Shown one piece after another: positions 40,997-49,733 of a stretch of 64,000 nucleotides of DNA. Below the pieces are notes generated by a model. It did no database searches and was not told the origin of the DNA. It was given only the letters and a program-made list of their open reading frames with translations. The DNA lies in contig CABUPZ010000006.1 in NCBI GenBank assembly GCA_902493585.1, positions 4,204 through 68,203 on the forward strand, in the 5' to 3' direction. The stretch is from an uncultured Fusicatenibacter sp. GTDB taxonomy: Bacteria; Bacillota; Clostridia; Lachnospirales; Lachnospiraceae. The position numbers and the translations under genes are program-made. How positions within the stretch are numbered: position 1 is the stretch's first letter; every line of letters starts with the position of its first letter.

Positions 40997-41593
40997 TCAT
41001 AGTTTTTTTACTTGTTCCACAAAATTCTGAATTTCAGAAAAACAGTCTTCTATGGCTCCGTTATTATAAAATCTTTTCCTGATTCCCGCCTGCTCAATCT
41101 TCTCTTCCGAAAAATCTTCACAGTCTGCCAGAAACCTGCGGCACATCTCCGCATATTTCGGCTGCTGTTGTTTTCTCTCCCGTTTCAGGGCGCGTTCCAG
41201 GCGGATGCCGTCTTCCACCTCCACATACAGCGGACACAGGAACTCTTCTCCATAGTATTCCTTTAGCTTCAGATAGGACTCCAGCGTACCGATTCCCAGA
41301 TAACTGTTCTTTTCCAGAGCAACCTGCCCGTCGTCGGCGGTAAAATAATACCACGGTCCATGAACCGTCTGATACATCCGTTCCTCGATGATCTTATTGC
41401 ACTTCCGGAGTTCTTCCAGTTTTTCCTCATCCGTAAAAAAGTACTCTCTTCCGTCCTGCTCTCCCTCGCGGATCGGCCGCGTCGTATATAACACCATTGG
41501 ATGAAGCTCCAGCGCTTCCTGCTGCTTCAGATATTCATAGATATGATCTTTTCCGGACGCGCTTTTGCCCATCAGATAAAAAATTTTCCCCAT
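40997..41593 (-). CDS. Guanylate kinase-like protein
   Basis: The 198-residue P-loop protein starts with KIFYLMGKSASGKDHIYEYL (Walker A GKSASGKD). It then has LYTTRPIREGEQDGREYFFTD, a TTRxxRxGExxGxxY block that binds GMP in guanylate kinases. It is less canonical than Gmk itself and the usual gmk may be elsewhere, so the substrate is uncertain. It lies directly upstream of holB, a common position in Lachnospiraceae. The site AGAGG almost touches the ATG, so the start is not certain. Confidence 0.82.
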   Translation of the reverse strand: MGKIFYLMGKSASGKDHIYEYLKQQEALELHPMVLYTTRPIREGEQDGREYFFTDEEKLEELRKCNKIIEERMYQTVHGPWYYFTADDGQVALEKNSYLGIGTLESYLKLKEYYGEEFLCPLYVEVEDGIRLERALKRERKQQQPKYAEMCRRFLADCEDFSEEKIEQAGIRKRFYNNGAIEDCFSEIQNFVEQVKKL

Positions 41594-41614
41594 CCTCTTT
41601 TTCCATTCTTGTCT

Positions 41615-41644
41615 TTTTTCTTTTATGCCTTTTTCTTTTATGCC
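41615..41644. repeat. Perfect 15-base tandem duplication across a stop codon
   Basis: TTTTTCTTTTATGCC occurs twice in direct succession. The second copy contains the stop codon of the response regulator, so the first copy is a spare stop region. Confidence 0.8.
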
Positions 41645-42327
41645 TTAAAGCGGTATCCTACGCCCCAGATGGTCTCGATATACTGAGGTTTCGCCGTATT
41701 GAACTCGATCTTTTCACGGATTTTCTTGATATGCACCGTAACCGTAGCGATATCTCCAATGGATTCCATATCCCAGATTTCCCGGAACAATTCTTCCTTG
41801 GTAAACACACGGTTTGGATTTTCCGCAAGAAACGTCAGCAGATCGAACTCTTTCGTTGTAAACTGTTTTTCCTCGCCGTTGACCCAGACTCTGCGGGCGG
41901 TCTTATCAATCTTGATGCCCCGGATCTCCACCACGTCGTTCACTTTCTGACCGCTTCCGATCAGACGGTCATACCGCGCCAGATGTGCCTTTACCCGGGC
42001 AACCATCTCACTTGGAGAAAACGGCTTGGTAATATAGTCATCCGCCCCAAGGCCAAGGCCCCGGATCTTGTCGATGTCATCCTTCTTTGCAGAGACCATG
42101 ATGATCGGCATATTTTTCTTCTCACGCACCTGGCGGCAGATCTCAAATCCGTCTACCTCCGGCAGCATAAGATCCAGAATCAGAAGATCGAACTCCTCGT
42201 TCAGTGCTTTGTTCAGTCCTGTATCTCCTCTGTTTTCAATTTCCACTTCAAATCCGGAAAGCTCCAGATAATCTTTTTCCAGATCAGCAATCGCCTCTTC
42301 ATCTTCAACGATAAGTATCTTGCTCAT
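41638..42327 (-). CDS. OmpR family response regulator
   Basis: The 229-residue protein pairs with the histidine kinase encoded next. Receiver residues 1-115 hold the acidic pocket VEDEEA and the phospho-acceptor Asp in LLILDLMLPEVDGF, then Lys in ITKPFS. The winged helix follows at about 130-228 (EFDLLTFLAENPNRVFTKEEL). The ATG at 42327 lies nine bases after AGGAGG, so the start overlaps the kinase gene; the further upstream codons in frame have no site. The target genes are not evident from the sequence. Confidence 0.94.
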   Translation of the reverse strand: MSKILIVEDEEAIADLEKDYLELSGFEVEIENRGDTGLNKALNEEFDLLILDLMLPEVDGFEICRQVREKKNMPIIMVSAKKDDIDKIRGLGLGADDYITKPFSPSEMVARVKAHLARYDRLIGSGQKVNDVVEIRGIKIDKTARRVWVNGEEKQFTTKEFDLLTFLAENPNRVFTKEELFREIWDMESIGDIATVTVHIKKIREKIEFNTAKPQYIETIWGVGYRFKA

Positions 42328-43861
42328 TAATCGGTACCTCCTGATATTTTCTAAGTACAAAGTACATAGTTGTTCCTACGCCTTCCTTGCTGGTCGCCCA
42401 CACCTTTCCGCCGTGGTCTTCCAGGATCTTCTTTACGATGGAAAGCCCGATTCCGCTGCCGCCCCTGGTAGAATTCCGGGAAGCGTCCGTGCGGTAGAAC
42501 CGGTCGAAGATCTTCACCAGATCTTTGTTTGCAATTCCCTTGCCGTTGTCCTCAATCTCCACCTGAACAAAATCTCCCACATCACGCAGACGGATATTGA
42601 TCACTTTATGGGGCTTATCCATATATTTGATCGAATTATTGACAATATTGTTGATGACCCGTTTCAGCTGCTCCGCATCTGCGATCACCACCGGTTCATC
42701 ATGAAGATAATTGAAATATGTCAGATCCACCCCCTGGGCCTCAAGATCCAGGCTCAGCTCTTCCACGCAGTCCTCAAAATAATCTGCAATAGGGATTTTT
42801 GCAAAGGTATACGGAATCCTGTTGGTATCGATTTTCGAATAAAACGTCAGCTCATTGATCAGACGGTCCATCTCGTTTGCCTTATTATAAATGGTGCGGA
42901 TGTATTTGTCCATCTTCTCCGGCGTATTGGCGACACCGTCCATGATTCCTTCCACATAACCTTTCACCGCGGTGATCGGCGTCTTCAGGTCATGGGAAAT
43001 ATTGCTGATCAGCTCTTTGTTTTCCCGGTCAAACTCTACCTTTTCTTCCGCGTTTTCCTTCAGCCGGATACGCATCTCCTCAAAGTCATCACACAGGTCA
43101 TTGATCTCTTTGACACTGCTTCCCTCCACCGTAAAATCCAGGTTGCCTTCCTTGATATTCTGCGTCGCTTTTTTCAGCTGTTCCAGCGGGGAGATCACAC
43201 CCCGGTAGATCCAGAAGCTCAGACCGAAGCTCGTAAATACCAGGATCAAAATGGTCGCAAAAAACATTTCCTCCCACATTTTTCTCATCTGCGGAAAAAT
43301 CTGATCGACCCTTGTCACGATAAACACACTGCCGTCACTGCCATCCTCAAAGGTAAAATCCAGCTGTTTCACCAGTTCTTTCTGGTCGCTGTGCAGATAA
43401 ATCCCTCCATTTTCCTCGATTCCTGAACTTCCGTAATCCGGCAGTGTCTCCAGCAGTTCATGATCCTCCACCCGGTCGGAGCCATTGAAGAATATTTCAT
43501 TATCCTTTCTCACCGCAAGAAAAGAAGAATCTTTCAACAGCTTCGCATTCACTTTCTCCAGATAGCTGATATTTTCCAGATCCTGTGGACTGTCCTCCGC
43601 TTTCCCGGAAAGTTCTGTATATTCTCTGGAGGTCAGTATGTCCATCATCAGCGCATTGTTGGAAAGCATTTCATAAGTTGGATTTTCAATTCCGTACTGT
43701 TCTCCGATTGCCTTGACTTTATATTCAGAAAAGAGATAAAACGTGATTCCGCAGAGAATGATCGGCACAAAAATGGTGATGAAAAAAGAAATGATGACTT
43801 TTGTTTTCAATTTCATACTTCTGTTACGACGATTCATACTGTTTCTGCCCTCTTCTTCCAT
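42305..43861 (-). CDS. Sensor histidine kinase
   Basis: A 518-residue membrane kinase. The first membrane helix is at about 20-40, an extracellular sensor at about 50-195, and the second helix at about 200-218. HAMP follows (about 218-272), then HisKA with the phospho-accepting His in NISHDLKTPITAVKGY and the ATPase with N-box VINNIVNNSIKYMD and G-boxes DNGKGI, GGSGIGLSI. The reading frame overlaps its response regulator by 23 bases. The start is uncertain: the ATG at 43861 has no good site, and an ATG at 43837 follows GAGGG. The ligand is unknown. Confidence 0.93.
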   Translation of the reverse strand: MEEEGRNSMNRRNRSMKLKTKVIISFFITIFVPIILCGITFYLFSEYKVKAIGEQYGIENPTYEMLSNNALMMDILTSREYTELSGKAEDSPQDLENISYLEKVNAKLLKDSSFLAVRKDNEIFFNGSDRVEDHELLETLPDYGSSGIEENGGIYLHSDQKELVKQLDFTFEDGSDGSVFIVTRVDQIFPQMRKMWEEMFFATILILVFTSFGLSFWIYRGVISPLEQLKKATQNIKEGNLDFTVEGSSVKEINDLCDDFEEMRIRLKENAEEKVEFDRENKELISNISHDLKTPITAVKGYVEGIMDGVANTPEKMDKYIRTIYNKANEMDRLINELTFYSKIDTNRIPYTFAKIPIADYFEDCVEELSLDLEAQGVDLTYFNYLHDEPVVIADAEQLKRVINNIVNNSIKYMDKPHKVINIRLRDVGDFVQVEIEDNGKGIANKDLVKIFDRFYRTDASRNSTRGGSGIGLSIVKKILEDHGGKVWATSKEGVGTTMYFVLRKYQEVPINEQDTYR

Positions 43862-44242
43862 GTGGAAACCCAAAATTTCATTACTTTTTATTATATCACA
43901 GGCGCTGTTGTTTTGCCCGTTAAGTAACTGGAATATTTATAAATTTTCTATAAATATGGGAGAGGGGAGTAGTGATGCGCGAAATTCAGGTGGAAAACTT
44001 TTGGGCTGAACTGATTGATTTTGGAGTAATTTGTACATAAAACGGGGCTTGCAGACTATGGAATGGCGCTTTTAACCATAATTAAAAAAGGGCAAAAGAC
44101 AATGGCTGCAGAATGGTTTGTTTCTGCAGCCATATGTCTTATTTCTGGTTCATTAAATTTGAATTTTTCTTATCTGTTTGAATCTGGGTTTTCATTCAGA
44201 TGTTCTGAACAATTTTGTCTTTGTTTTTTGCTTATCTGATAT
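43862..44242. other. Intergenic region between the kinase and metK
   Basis: No clear gene. On the plus strand an ATG at 43975 follows GGGAGAGGGGAG and would give a 21-residue peptide (MREIQVENFWAELIDFGVICT), too short to support. The right part holds the metK terminator. Otherwise AT-rich and unremarkable. Confidence 0.5.
44096..44141 (-). terminator. Terminator of metK
   Basis: On the minus strand AAGACATATGGCTGCAGA pairs with TCTGCAGCCATTGTCTT (one bulge), followed by a T-rich tail. Confidence 0.75.
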
Positions 44243-45436
44243 TTATTTGTTCAGATATTTTTTCAGTTCTTCTACTTTGTCCAGTCTCTCCCACGGCAGA
44301 TCCAGGTCGTTGCGTCCGAAGTGGCCGTATGCGGCGGTCTGTTTGTAGATCGGGCGGCGAAGATCCAGCATTTTGATGATTCCTGCCGGACGGAGGTCGA
44401 AGTTTTCGCGTACGATTTCTGTCAGTTCGTTGTCTGACAGTTTTCCAGTGCCGTAGCTGTCGATCATAATGGAGGTCGGGTGTGCGACACCGATCGCGTA
44501 GGAAAGCTGTACCTCGCATTTATTTGCCAGTCCTGCTGCGACGATGTTTTTTGCAACGTAGCGTGCCGCGTATGCTGCGGAACGGTCTACCTTTGTGCAG
44601 TCTTTTCCGGAGAATGCTCCGCCGCCGTGACGGGCATATCCGCCGTAGGTGTCTACGATGATCTTACGTCCGGTCAGTCCTGCGTCGCCGTGTGGTCCGC
44701 CGATGACGAAACGGCCGGTCGGGTTGATGAAGAACTTGGTGTTCTCGTCTACCATTTCTGCCGGAAGAATCGCATCAAACACATATTTTTTGATGTCCTC
44801 ATGGATCTGCTCCTGGGTCACATCCGGGTCATGCTGTGTGGAAAGTACCACCGCATCCAGGCGGATCGGTTTTCCGTTTTCATCGTATTCTACGGTTACC
44901 TGAGTCTTTCCATCCGGACGCAGGTAAGACAAAGTTCCGTCTTTGCGCACTTTTGTCAGCTGACGTGCCAGTTTGTGCGCCAGCGCGATCGGATATGGCA
45001 TAAATTCTTCGGTCTCGTTGCTTGCATATCCAAACATCATTCCCTGATCGCCGGCTCCGATAGCATCGATCTCCTCGTCGGACATATTGCTTTCCTTTGC
45101 TTCCAGCGCCTTGTCAACGCCCATCGCAATATCCGGAGACTGTTTGTCCAGCGCAATGACAACTGCACAGGTGTCTGCGTCAAATCCATATTTTGCACGG
45201 TCGTAACCGATCTCGCGGATCGTATCACGGATGATCTGCTGAAAATCTACATGTGCTTTGGAGGTAATCTCTCCCAGAACCATCACATATCCGGTTGTGG
45301 TGCAGGTTTCGCATGCAACACGGCTCATTGGATCCTGCTCAAGAAGCGCGTCCAGAATCGCATCGGAAATCTGATCGCAGATCTTATCCGGATGTCCTTC
45401 AGTAACAGATTCGGAAGTAAAAAGTCTTTTTTCCAT
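44243..45436 (-). CDS. metK: S-adenosylmethionine synthetase
   Basis: A 397-residue enzyme that makes SAM from methionine and ATP in the cytosol. The signatures TSESVTEGHPDKICDQISDAILD, GAGDQGMMFGYA and GGGAFSGKD are intact, and the length is normal. The ATG at 45436 is preceded by AAAGGA. Upstream codons in the same frame belong to the riboswitch leader. A SAM-I riboswitch with terminator precedes it, so expression falls when SAM is high. Confidence 0.98.
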   Translation of the reverse strand: MEKRLFTSESVTEGHPDKICDQISDAILDALLEQDPMSRVACETCTTTGYVMVLGEITSKAHVDFQQIIRDTIREIGYDRAKYGFDADTCAVVIALDKQSPDIAMGVDKALEAKESNMSDEEIDAIGAGDQGMMFGYASNETEEFMPYPIALAHKLARQLTKVRKDGTLSYLRPDGKTQVTVEYDENGKPIRLDAVVLSTQHDPDVTQEQIHEDIKKYVFDAILPAEMVDENTKFFINPTGRFVIGGPHGDAGLTGRKIIVDTYGGYARHGGGAFSGKDCTKVDRSAAYAARYVAKNIVAAGLANKCEVQLSYAIGVAHPTSIMIDSYGTGKLSDNELTEIVRENFDLRPAGIIKMLDLRRPIYKQTAAYGHFGRNDLDLPWERLDKVEELKKYLNK

Positions 45437-45494
45437 TCTCTTGTCCTTTCTTTGTTTATTGCTGCTTCTCTTCAGAGATTTTTGAAACATATAA

Positions 45495-45642
45495 GAAAAA
45501 AGCCCGCAAAAAAGCGGACCTGACAAACTACTGTTCAAATCCCCTTATTGTTCGAAATCTTCGCTCAGGCTGGCACCTTCCCGGATCGGGGGTTGCCGTG
45601 GTTTCACAGATCCTATGTATCTCCGCCACTCTGAATAAGAGA
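45495..45642 (-). ncRNA. SAM-I (S-box) riboswitch with terminator
   Basis: The minus-strand leader of metK carries the S-box pattern: P1 CTCTTATTC pairing with the AATAAGGGGA side, GTGGCGGAGATACATAGGATC, the conserved GAAACCACGGCAACC, and GGTGCCAGCCTGAGCG. The terminator hairpin GTCCGC-TTTTTT-GCGGGC with a T-run lies at about 45495-45520. With SAM bound, transcription should stop before metK. This is a well-known class; the identification rests on conserved core motifs and position. Confidence 0.92.
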
Positions 45643-45683
45643 AAAGCAAGTATCACTATATAATTAAAAAATGTTCCTTACAT

Positions 45684-45712
45684 ACTGTATAGCAAAAGAG
45701 CGTATACGTCAA
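45684..45712 (-). promoter_or_regulatory. Predicted sigma-A promoter of the metK leader
   Basis: On the minus strand TTGACG and TACAGT are 17 bases apart, about 42 bases before the riboswitch. Confidence 0.65.
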
Positions 45713-45930
45713 GGGGTTTTTTGAAAAAGGGCTGCTTTCTGTGTTTCGAAGGCGTAAGATGGAAAGTTTTTATTTTTTCAAATGGGGGAAGTGGTGGTTG
45801 AATGCGTATAGGCAGAGTGGATTTATAAGCGATTTTGGATTTTTGGTTTTTAGGTTTGTTGATGGCTTTACGGGAATGTGAATATCTAAATTTTCGACCA
45901 TAATCAAAATTCGATTGTGATCAATAAGAG

Positions 45931-45972
45931 AAAAAGGAACTGTATACCTTTTTTGGGCATGCAGTTCCTTTT
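45931..45972 (-). terminator. Possible terminator of xfp
   Basis: On the minus strand AAAAGGAACTG and CAGTTCCTTTT form a stem with a long loop, followed by TTTTTC. It lies 130 bases after the xfp stop. Confidence 0.5.
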
Positions 45973-46069
45973 CCGTGTATGATTTCCTGTGTAACAAGAC
46001 AGTAAGCTTTTATTGATCCTGTATCAGGTCTTTTTCTAAAGAATCTGCCATCTCTGGAGGTTCTTGTAT

Positions 46070-46093
46070 AACAGTTCAGCGGGCTGTACTGTT
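46070..46093. repeat. Dispersed palindrome copy d (imperfect)
   Basis: AACAGTTCAG-CGGG-CTGTACTGTT: arms with one mismatch, just after the xfp stop. Confidence 0.55.
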
Positions 46094-46099
46094 GCGTTT

Positions 46100-48484
46100 T
46101 TATGCCTCCGGCAGATGCCACTCCCAGTTGCGTACTTCTTCCAGATCCTGGCCGTATTCTGCAATGTACTGTTTGTGCTCGATGAGTTTGTCGTTCATCT
46201 TCTGGATCAGATGCGCGCCCTTGTTGCCCAGCTGCGGCAGGTGCATGATCACATCTTTTACCAGGTTGAAGCGGTCGATCTCATTCTGTACACGCATATC
46301 GAACGGAGTGGTGATGGTTCCTTCCTCCTGATAGCCATGAACGGACAGGTTGCGGTTGTGACGCTCGTAGGTCAGCTCGTGGATCAGAGTCGGATATCCA
46401 TGGAATGCGAAGATGATCGGTTTGTCCTTGGTGAACAGTGCGTCGTACTCGCGGTCGCTCAGTCCGTGCGGATGTTTGTGGTCGGATTCCAGTTTGAACA
46501 GGTCGACCACGTTGATCACGCGGATCTTCAGCTGCGGCATTTCCTCACGCAGGATGGTAACTGCTGCCATCACCTCGAGGGTCGGTGTGTCACCGCAGGC
46601 TGCCAGTACAACATCCGGCTCTTCTCCGGCGTCGTTGCTTGCCCAATCCCAGATGCTGATACCCTGTGTACAGTGTTTTACTGCCTGCTCCATGGTCAGC
46701 CACTGGATACTCGGATGTTTGGATGCAACGATGGCATTGACGTAATTCTTGCTCTTGATGCAGTGATCAAAGCAGGATAACAGACAGTTCGTATCCGGCG
46801 GAAGGTACATGCGTACAACGTCCGCTTTCTTATTGGCAATATGATCCAGGAATCCAGGATCCTGATGGGTAAATCCGTTGTGGTCCTGCTGCCATACATT
46901 GGAAGTCAGGATAAAGTTCAGGGATGCGATCGGCTGTCTCCAGGAAAGCTGGTTGCAGACTTTCAGCCATTTCGCATGCTGTGCTGCCATGGAATCCACG
47001 ATACGGATGAACGCTTCATAGCTTGCAAAGAATCCGTGACGGCCTGTCAGCAGATAGCCTTCCAGCCAGCCTTCACACATATGCTCGCTGAGCATACCGT
47101 CCATGATACGTCCGTCTCTCGCCAGACAGTCGTCGTTCTCGATCATGCCTGCATTCCAGTCACGGTTTGTCGCCTCGAAAGCACGGTACAGACGGTTGGA
47201 CATGGACTCATCCGGTCCGAAGATACGGAAATTCTTGTTTTCTTCGTTCAGACGGAAAATATCACGTACATATCCACCCAGTTCGATCATATCCTGCGCT
47301 TTTGTCTTTCCGGCCTCTACCTCGATTCCGTAATCACGGAAGTCCGGCAGACGCAGGTCTTTCAGAAGCAGACCGCCGTTTGCGTGAGGATTGGCGCCCA
47401 TACGCGCATTTCCCTTCGGAGTCAGCTCTGCAATCTCCGGTTTCAGACGGCCGTTCTCGTCAAACAGCTCTTCCGGACGATAGCTTTCCAGCCACTCTTT
47501 CAACTGCTCAAGATGTACCGGTTTTTCCATGGACATCGGAACCTGATGCGCACGGAAGGTTCCTTCGATCTGCTGTCCGTCTACGACCTTCGGGCCGGTC
47601 CATCCCTTCGGTGTACGCAGAACGATCATCGGCCATATCGGTCTTTCCGGATCGTTGTTTTCTCTTGCGTTTTTCTGAATTGCTTTGATCTCTTCGATGA
47701 CGGTATCCATGGTCTCCGCCATCTTGCGGTGCATGGTCATCGGATCATCGCCTTCTACGAAGTACGGTTTCCACCCGCATCCCTTGAAGAAGGATTCCAC
47801 TTCCTCATGAGAGATACGTGAGAAGATGGTCGGGTTGCTGATCTTGTATCCATTCAGGTCCAGGATTGGAAGAACCGCACCGTCGGAGATCGGATTCAGG
47901 AATTTATTGGAATGCCAGGAAGTAGCCAGAGGGCCCGTCTCAGACTCGCCGTCACCAACGACTGTTACCGCAATCAGATCCGGATTGTCAAAGACTGCTC
48001 CGAAAGCGTGCGCGATGGAATACCCCAGCTCACCGCCTTCGTTGATGGAACCCGGTGTTTCCGGCGCACAGTGGCTCGGAACTCCGCATGGGAATGAGAA
48101 CTGTTTGAACATTTTCTTCATTCCTTCGGTATCCTGGCTGATGTTCGGATATACCTCGCTGTAGGATCCTTCCAGATAAGTATTGGCAATCTGGAAGTTT
48201 CCGCCATGTCCCGGACCGGAAATATAGATCATATCCAGGTCGTAACGTTTGATCACGCGGTTGCAGTGTGTCCAGACAAAGTTCTGTCCAGGTACCGTTC
48301 CCCAGTGACCTACGATTTTTTTCTTTACATGATCCATTGTCAGCGGCTCACGCAGCAGCGGATTATCTAACAGATACAGCTGACCGGCAGACAGATAGTT
48401 TGCAGCGCGCCAGTAAGCATCCATCTTTTGCAGCAGTTCATCAGATAATGGCTGCTTCTCAAGACAAGTTGTTGATTCGCTCAT
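46100..48484 (-). CDS. xfp: Xylulose-5-phosphate/fructose-6-phosphate phosphoketolase
   Basis: The 794-residue thiamine-pyrophosphate enzyme splits xylulose-5-phosphate or fructose-6-phosphate with phosphate to acetyl phosphate. It has SGPGHGGNFQIANTYLEGSY, the ThDP-binding GDGESETGPLA, and QQDHNGFTHQDPGFLDHI, typical of phosphoketolases. The ATG at 48484 lies six bases after AAGGAG; codons further upstream in frame are leader DNA. It follows an ArsR-type regulator gene by about 130 bases and has its own predicted promoter. This gives the cell an ATP-yielding pentose route. Confidence 0.97.
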   Translation of the reverse strand: MSESTTCLEKQPLSDELLQKMDAYWRAANYLSAGQLYLLDNPLLREPLTMDHVKKKIVGHWGTVPGQNFVWTHCNRVIKRYDLDMIYISGPGHGGNFQIANTYLEGSYSEVYPNISQDTEGMKKMFKQFSFPCGVPSHCAPETPGSINEGGELGYSIAHAFGAVFDNPDLIAVTVVGDGESETGPLATSWHSNKFLNPISDGAVLPILDLNGYKISNPTIFSRISHEEVESFFKGCGWKPYFVEGDDPMTMHRKMAETMDTVIEEIKAIQKNARENNDPERPIWPMIVLRTPKGWTGPKVVDGQQIEGTFRAHQVPMSMEKPVHLEQLKEWLESYRPEELFDENGRLKPEIAELTPKGNARMGANPHANGGLLLKDLRLPDFRDYGIEVEAGKTKAQDMIELGGYVRDIFRLNEENKNFRIFGPDESMSNRLYRAFEATNRDWNAGMIENDDCLARDGRIMDGMLSEHMCEGWLEGYLLTGRHGFFASYEAFIRIVDSMAAQHAKWLKVCNQLSWRQPIASLNFILTSNVWQQDHNGFTHQDPGFLDHIANKKADVVRMYLPPDTNCLLSCFDHCIKSKNYVNAIVASKHPSIQWLTMEQAVKHCTQGISIWDWASNDAGEEPDVVLAACGDTPTLEVMAAVTILREEMPQLKIRVINVVDLFKLESDHKHPHGLSDREYDALFTKDKPIIFAFHGYPTLIHELTYERHNRNLSVHGYQEEGTITTPFDMRVQNEIDRFNLVKDVIMHLPQLGNKGAHLIQKMNDKLIEHKQYIAEYGQDLEEVRNWEWHLPEA

Positions 48485-48527
48485 AAGAGACTCCTTTCCC
48501 ATCATTTGTTCGTTTTTTAACAAACTT

Positions 48528-48556
48528 ATCATATAACTTGTTGTGTTTTGAAACAA
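48528..48556 (-). promoter_or_regulatory. Predicted promoter and direct repeats before xfp
   Basis: On the minus strand TTGTTT and TATGAT are 17 bases apart. AACAAGTT occurs twice in direct order around the -35 and spacer, and GATAAGTT follows near the -10: a candidate site for a regulator. Confidence 0.55.
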
Positions 48557-48614
48557 CTTGTTTTTTGCTCTTTTCTGACTAATTATTGCTTGAGAAGGCG
48601 GACGGCCGGAGAAT

Positions 48615-49667
48615 TTATTGCTGTTCCAGGTGATCAAAATAGTCGCTCAGCCGCGTCATCGTATCTTCCATTTTTTGCCGGTTCAGAGAATAGATGACCT
48701 TGTTTGCCGAGAGGGTGGTATTTACCAGCTGCAGATCCGTCAGCACCGACATATGATAAGAAATCGTGGCAGTGGACAACTTCAGCGTGTCCGCCAGTTC
48801 CCGGTTAATATATTCTTTGTGGGACAGAAGCCGCAGGATTTCCAGCTTATTTCCGTCCGCCAAGATCTTTCCGTATGCCATCACATCCTTCTTCTTCATT
48901 TCCTGCCGGGGCGTCGACACCGGATGATACGGGAAGAATGCGCCGATGATAAACCAGCTCTGTCCGTTCTGATCTATGAGCCCCCGTATGGAAAACGGAT
49001 CATACAGCAGCATCGTCATTTCCTCCGGAAGAACTTCCCTGCTGAACTGATAGGTGCTCTCTCCGATCATAACCGTGTCGATAGGACTCTTTCTGTCATA
49101 CGCCTCTATTTCCGCCCGACGGCGCCGAAAGATATCCTCCAATTCTGTTTCATATCTGGCAAGGTTTCTGCGCACATACCGAAGCAGATCAAAGATCTTT
49201 CTCTTATGATCCTGGGGATGAAGCAATGCGAACAGGATCTGCCACCGCATTCCGTCCTCCATCTGCAGGGAATTTATATAGTCCGTAAAATCCGCCAGCT
49301 TTTCATCGATGGGCGCTTTCGTATCTTCACATCTCACATTCAGGCGTTCGGAAAGTGTCAGAGTGTCAAAAAACACCTCCTCTTCCTCCAGTTCGTCCAA
49401 CGCACGAATAAAATGGGAACGCCCCAGCAAAGACGCCATGCAGGTTCTTGTATTGTCCAGCGACTTAAAATAGAATTGAATGCTTTTTTTTGAAAGGCCT
49501 TCCACCGCCTCACGCTGAATCTGTGACAGAAGCTCCAGATCCTTCCGGCAGTCCTCCGGCAGCGCATCCGTCTGTAATTTTCCGGCAAGATCGTACTCCC
49601 CATCTGCCGCGTTGGATAAAACCGCAACACATTCCTGGACATAACTTATTTTTGATTGAAACTTCAT
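48615..49667 (-). CDS. ArsR-type winged-helix regulator with large N-terminal domain
   Basis: A 350-residue cytosolic regulator. The DNA-binding part is at the C-terminus (about 265-335), GNKLEILRLLSHKEYINREL and TATISYHMSVL, an ArsR/SmtB-like helix-turn-helix. The first 260 residues are helical and unassigned, and might sense a ligand. No clear metal-binding cysteines are seen. It lies 46 bases after an MFS exporter gene in the same direction and upstream of xfp, so it may control either. The ATG is preceded by AGGAG and AAAGG. Confidence 0.83.
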   Translation of the reverse strand: MKFQSKISYVQECVAVLSNAADGEYDLAGKLQTDALPEDCRKDLELLSQIQREAVEGLSKKSIQFYFKSLDNTRTCMASLLGRSHFIRALDELEEEEVFFDTLTLSERLNVRCEDTKAPIDEKLADFTDYINSLQMEDGMRWQILFALLHPQDHKRKIFDLLRYVRRNLARYETELEDIFRRRRAEIEAYDRKSPIDTVMIGESTYQFSREVLPEEMTMLLYDPFSIRGLIDQNGQSWFIIGAFFPYHPVSTPRQEMKKKDVMAYGKILADGNKLEILRLLSHKEYINRELADTLKLSTATISYHMSVLTDLQLVNTTLSANKVIYSLNRQKMEDTMTRLSDYFDHLEQQ

Positions 49668-49705
49668 ACCTTTCCACTCCTCGTATATTAAGTATCCGAT
49701 GCATC

Positions 49706-49733
49706 GTAACTGCTCAGACCTCTGAACAGTTAC
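49706..49733. repeat. Dispersed palindrome copy e, overlapping the MFS stop
   Basis: CGTAACTGCTCAG-ACCT-CTGAACAGTTACG: 13-base arms with one mismatch. It spans the end of the MFS gene and encodes its last residues. Confidence 0.75.

Larger units (their letters stand above)
45713..46099. other. Intergenic region between metK promoter and xfp
   Basis: No gene is supported. It contains an inverted repeat (AAAAGGAACTG / CAGTTCCTTTT at 45931-45972) that may end the xfp transcript, and an imperfect copy of the dispersed palindrome near 46070. Confidence 0.5.

Noticed and set aside
43975..44040. 21-codon plus-strand frame with a strong ribosome-like site
   Set aside because: Too short and without any conservation evidence; only mentioned under the intergenic region.
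45770..45997. 75-codon minus-strand frame between metK and xfp
   Set aside because: No ribosome site, no recognisable pattern, and it contains a terminator-like inverted repeat.
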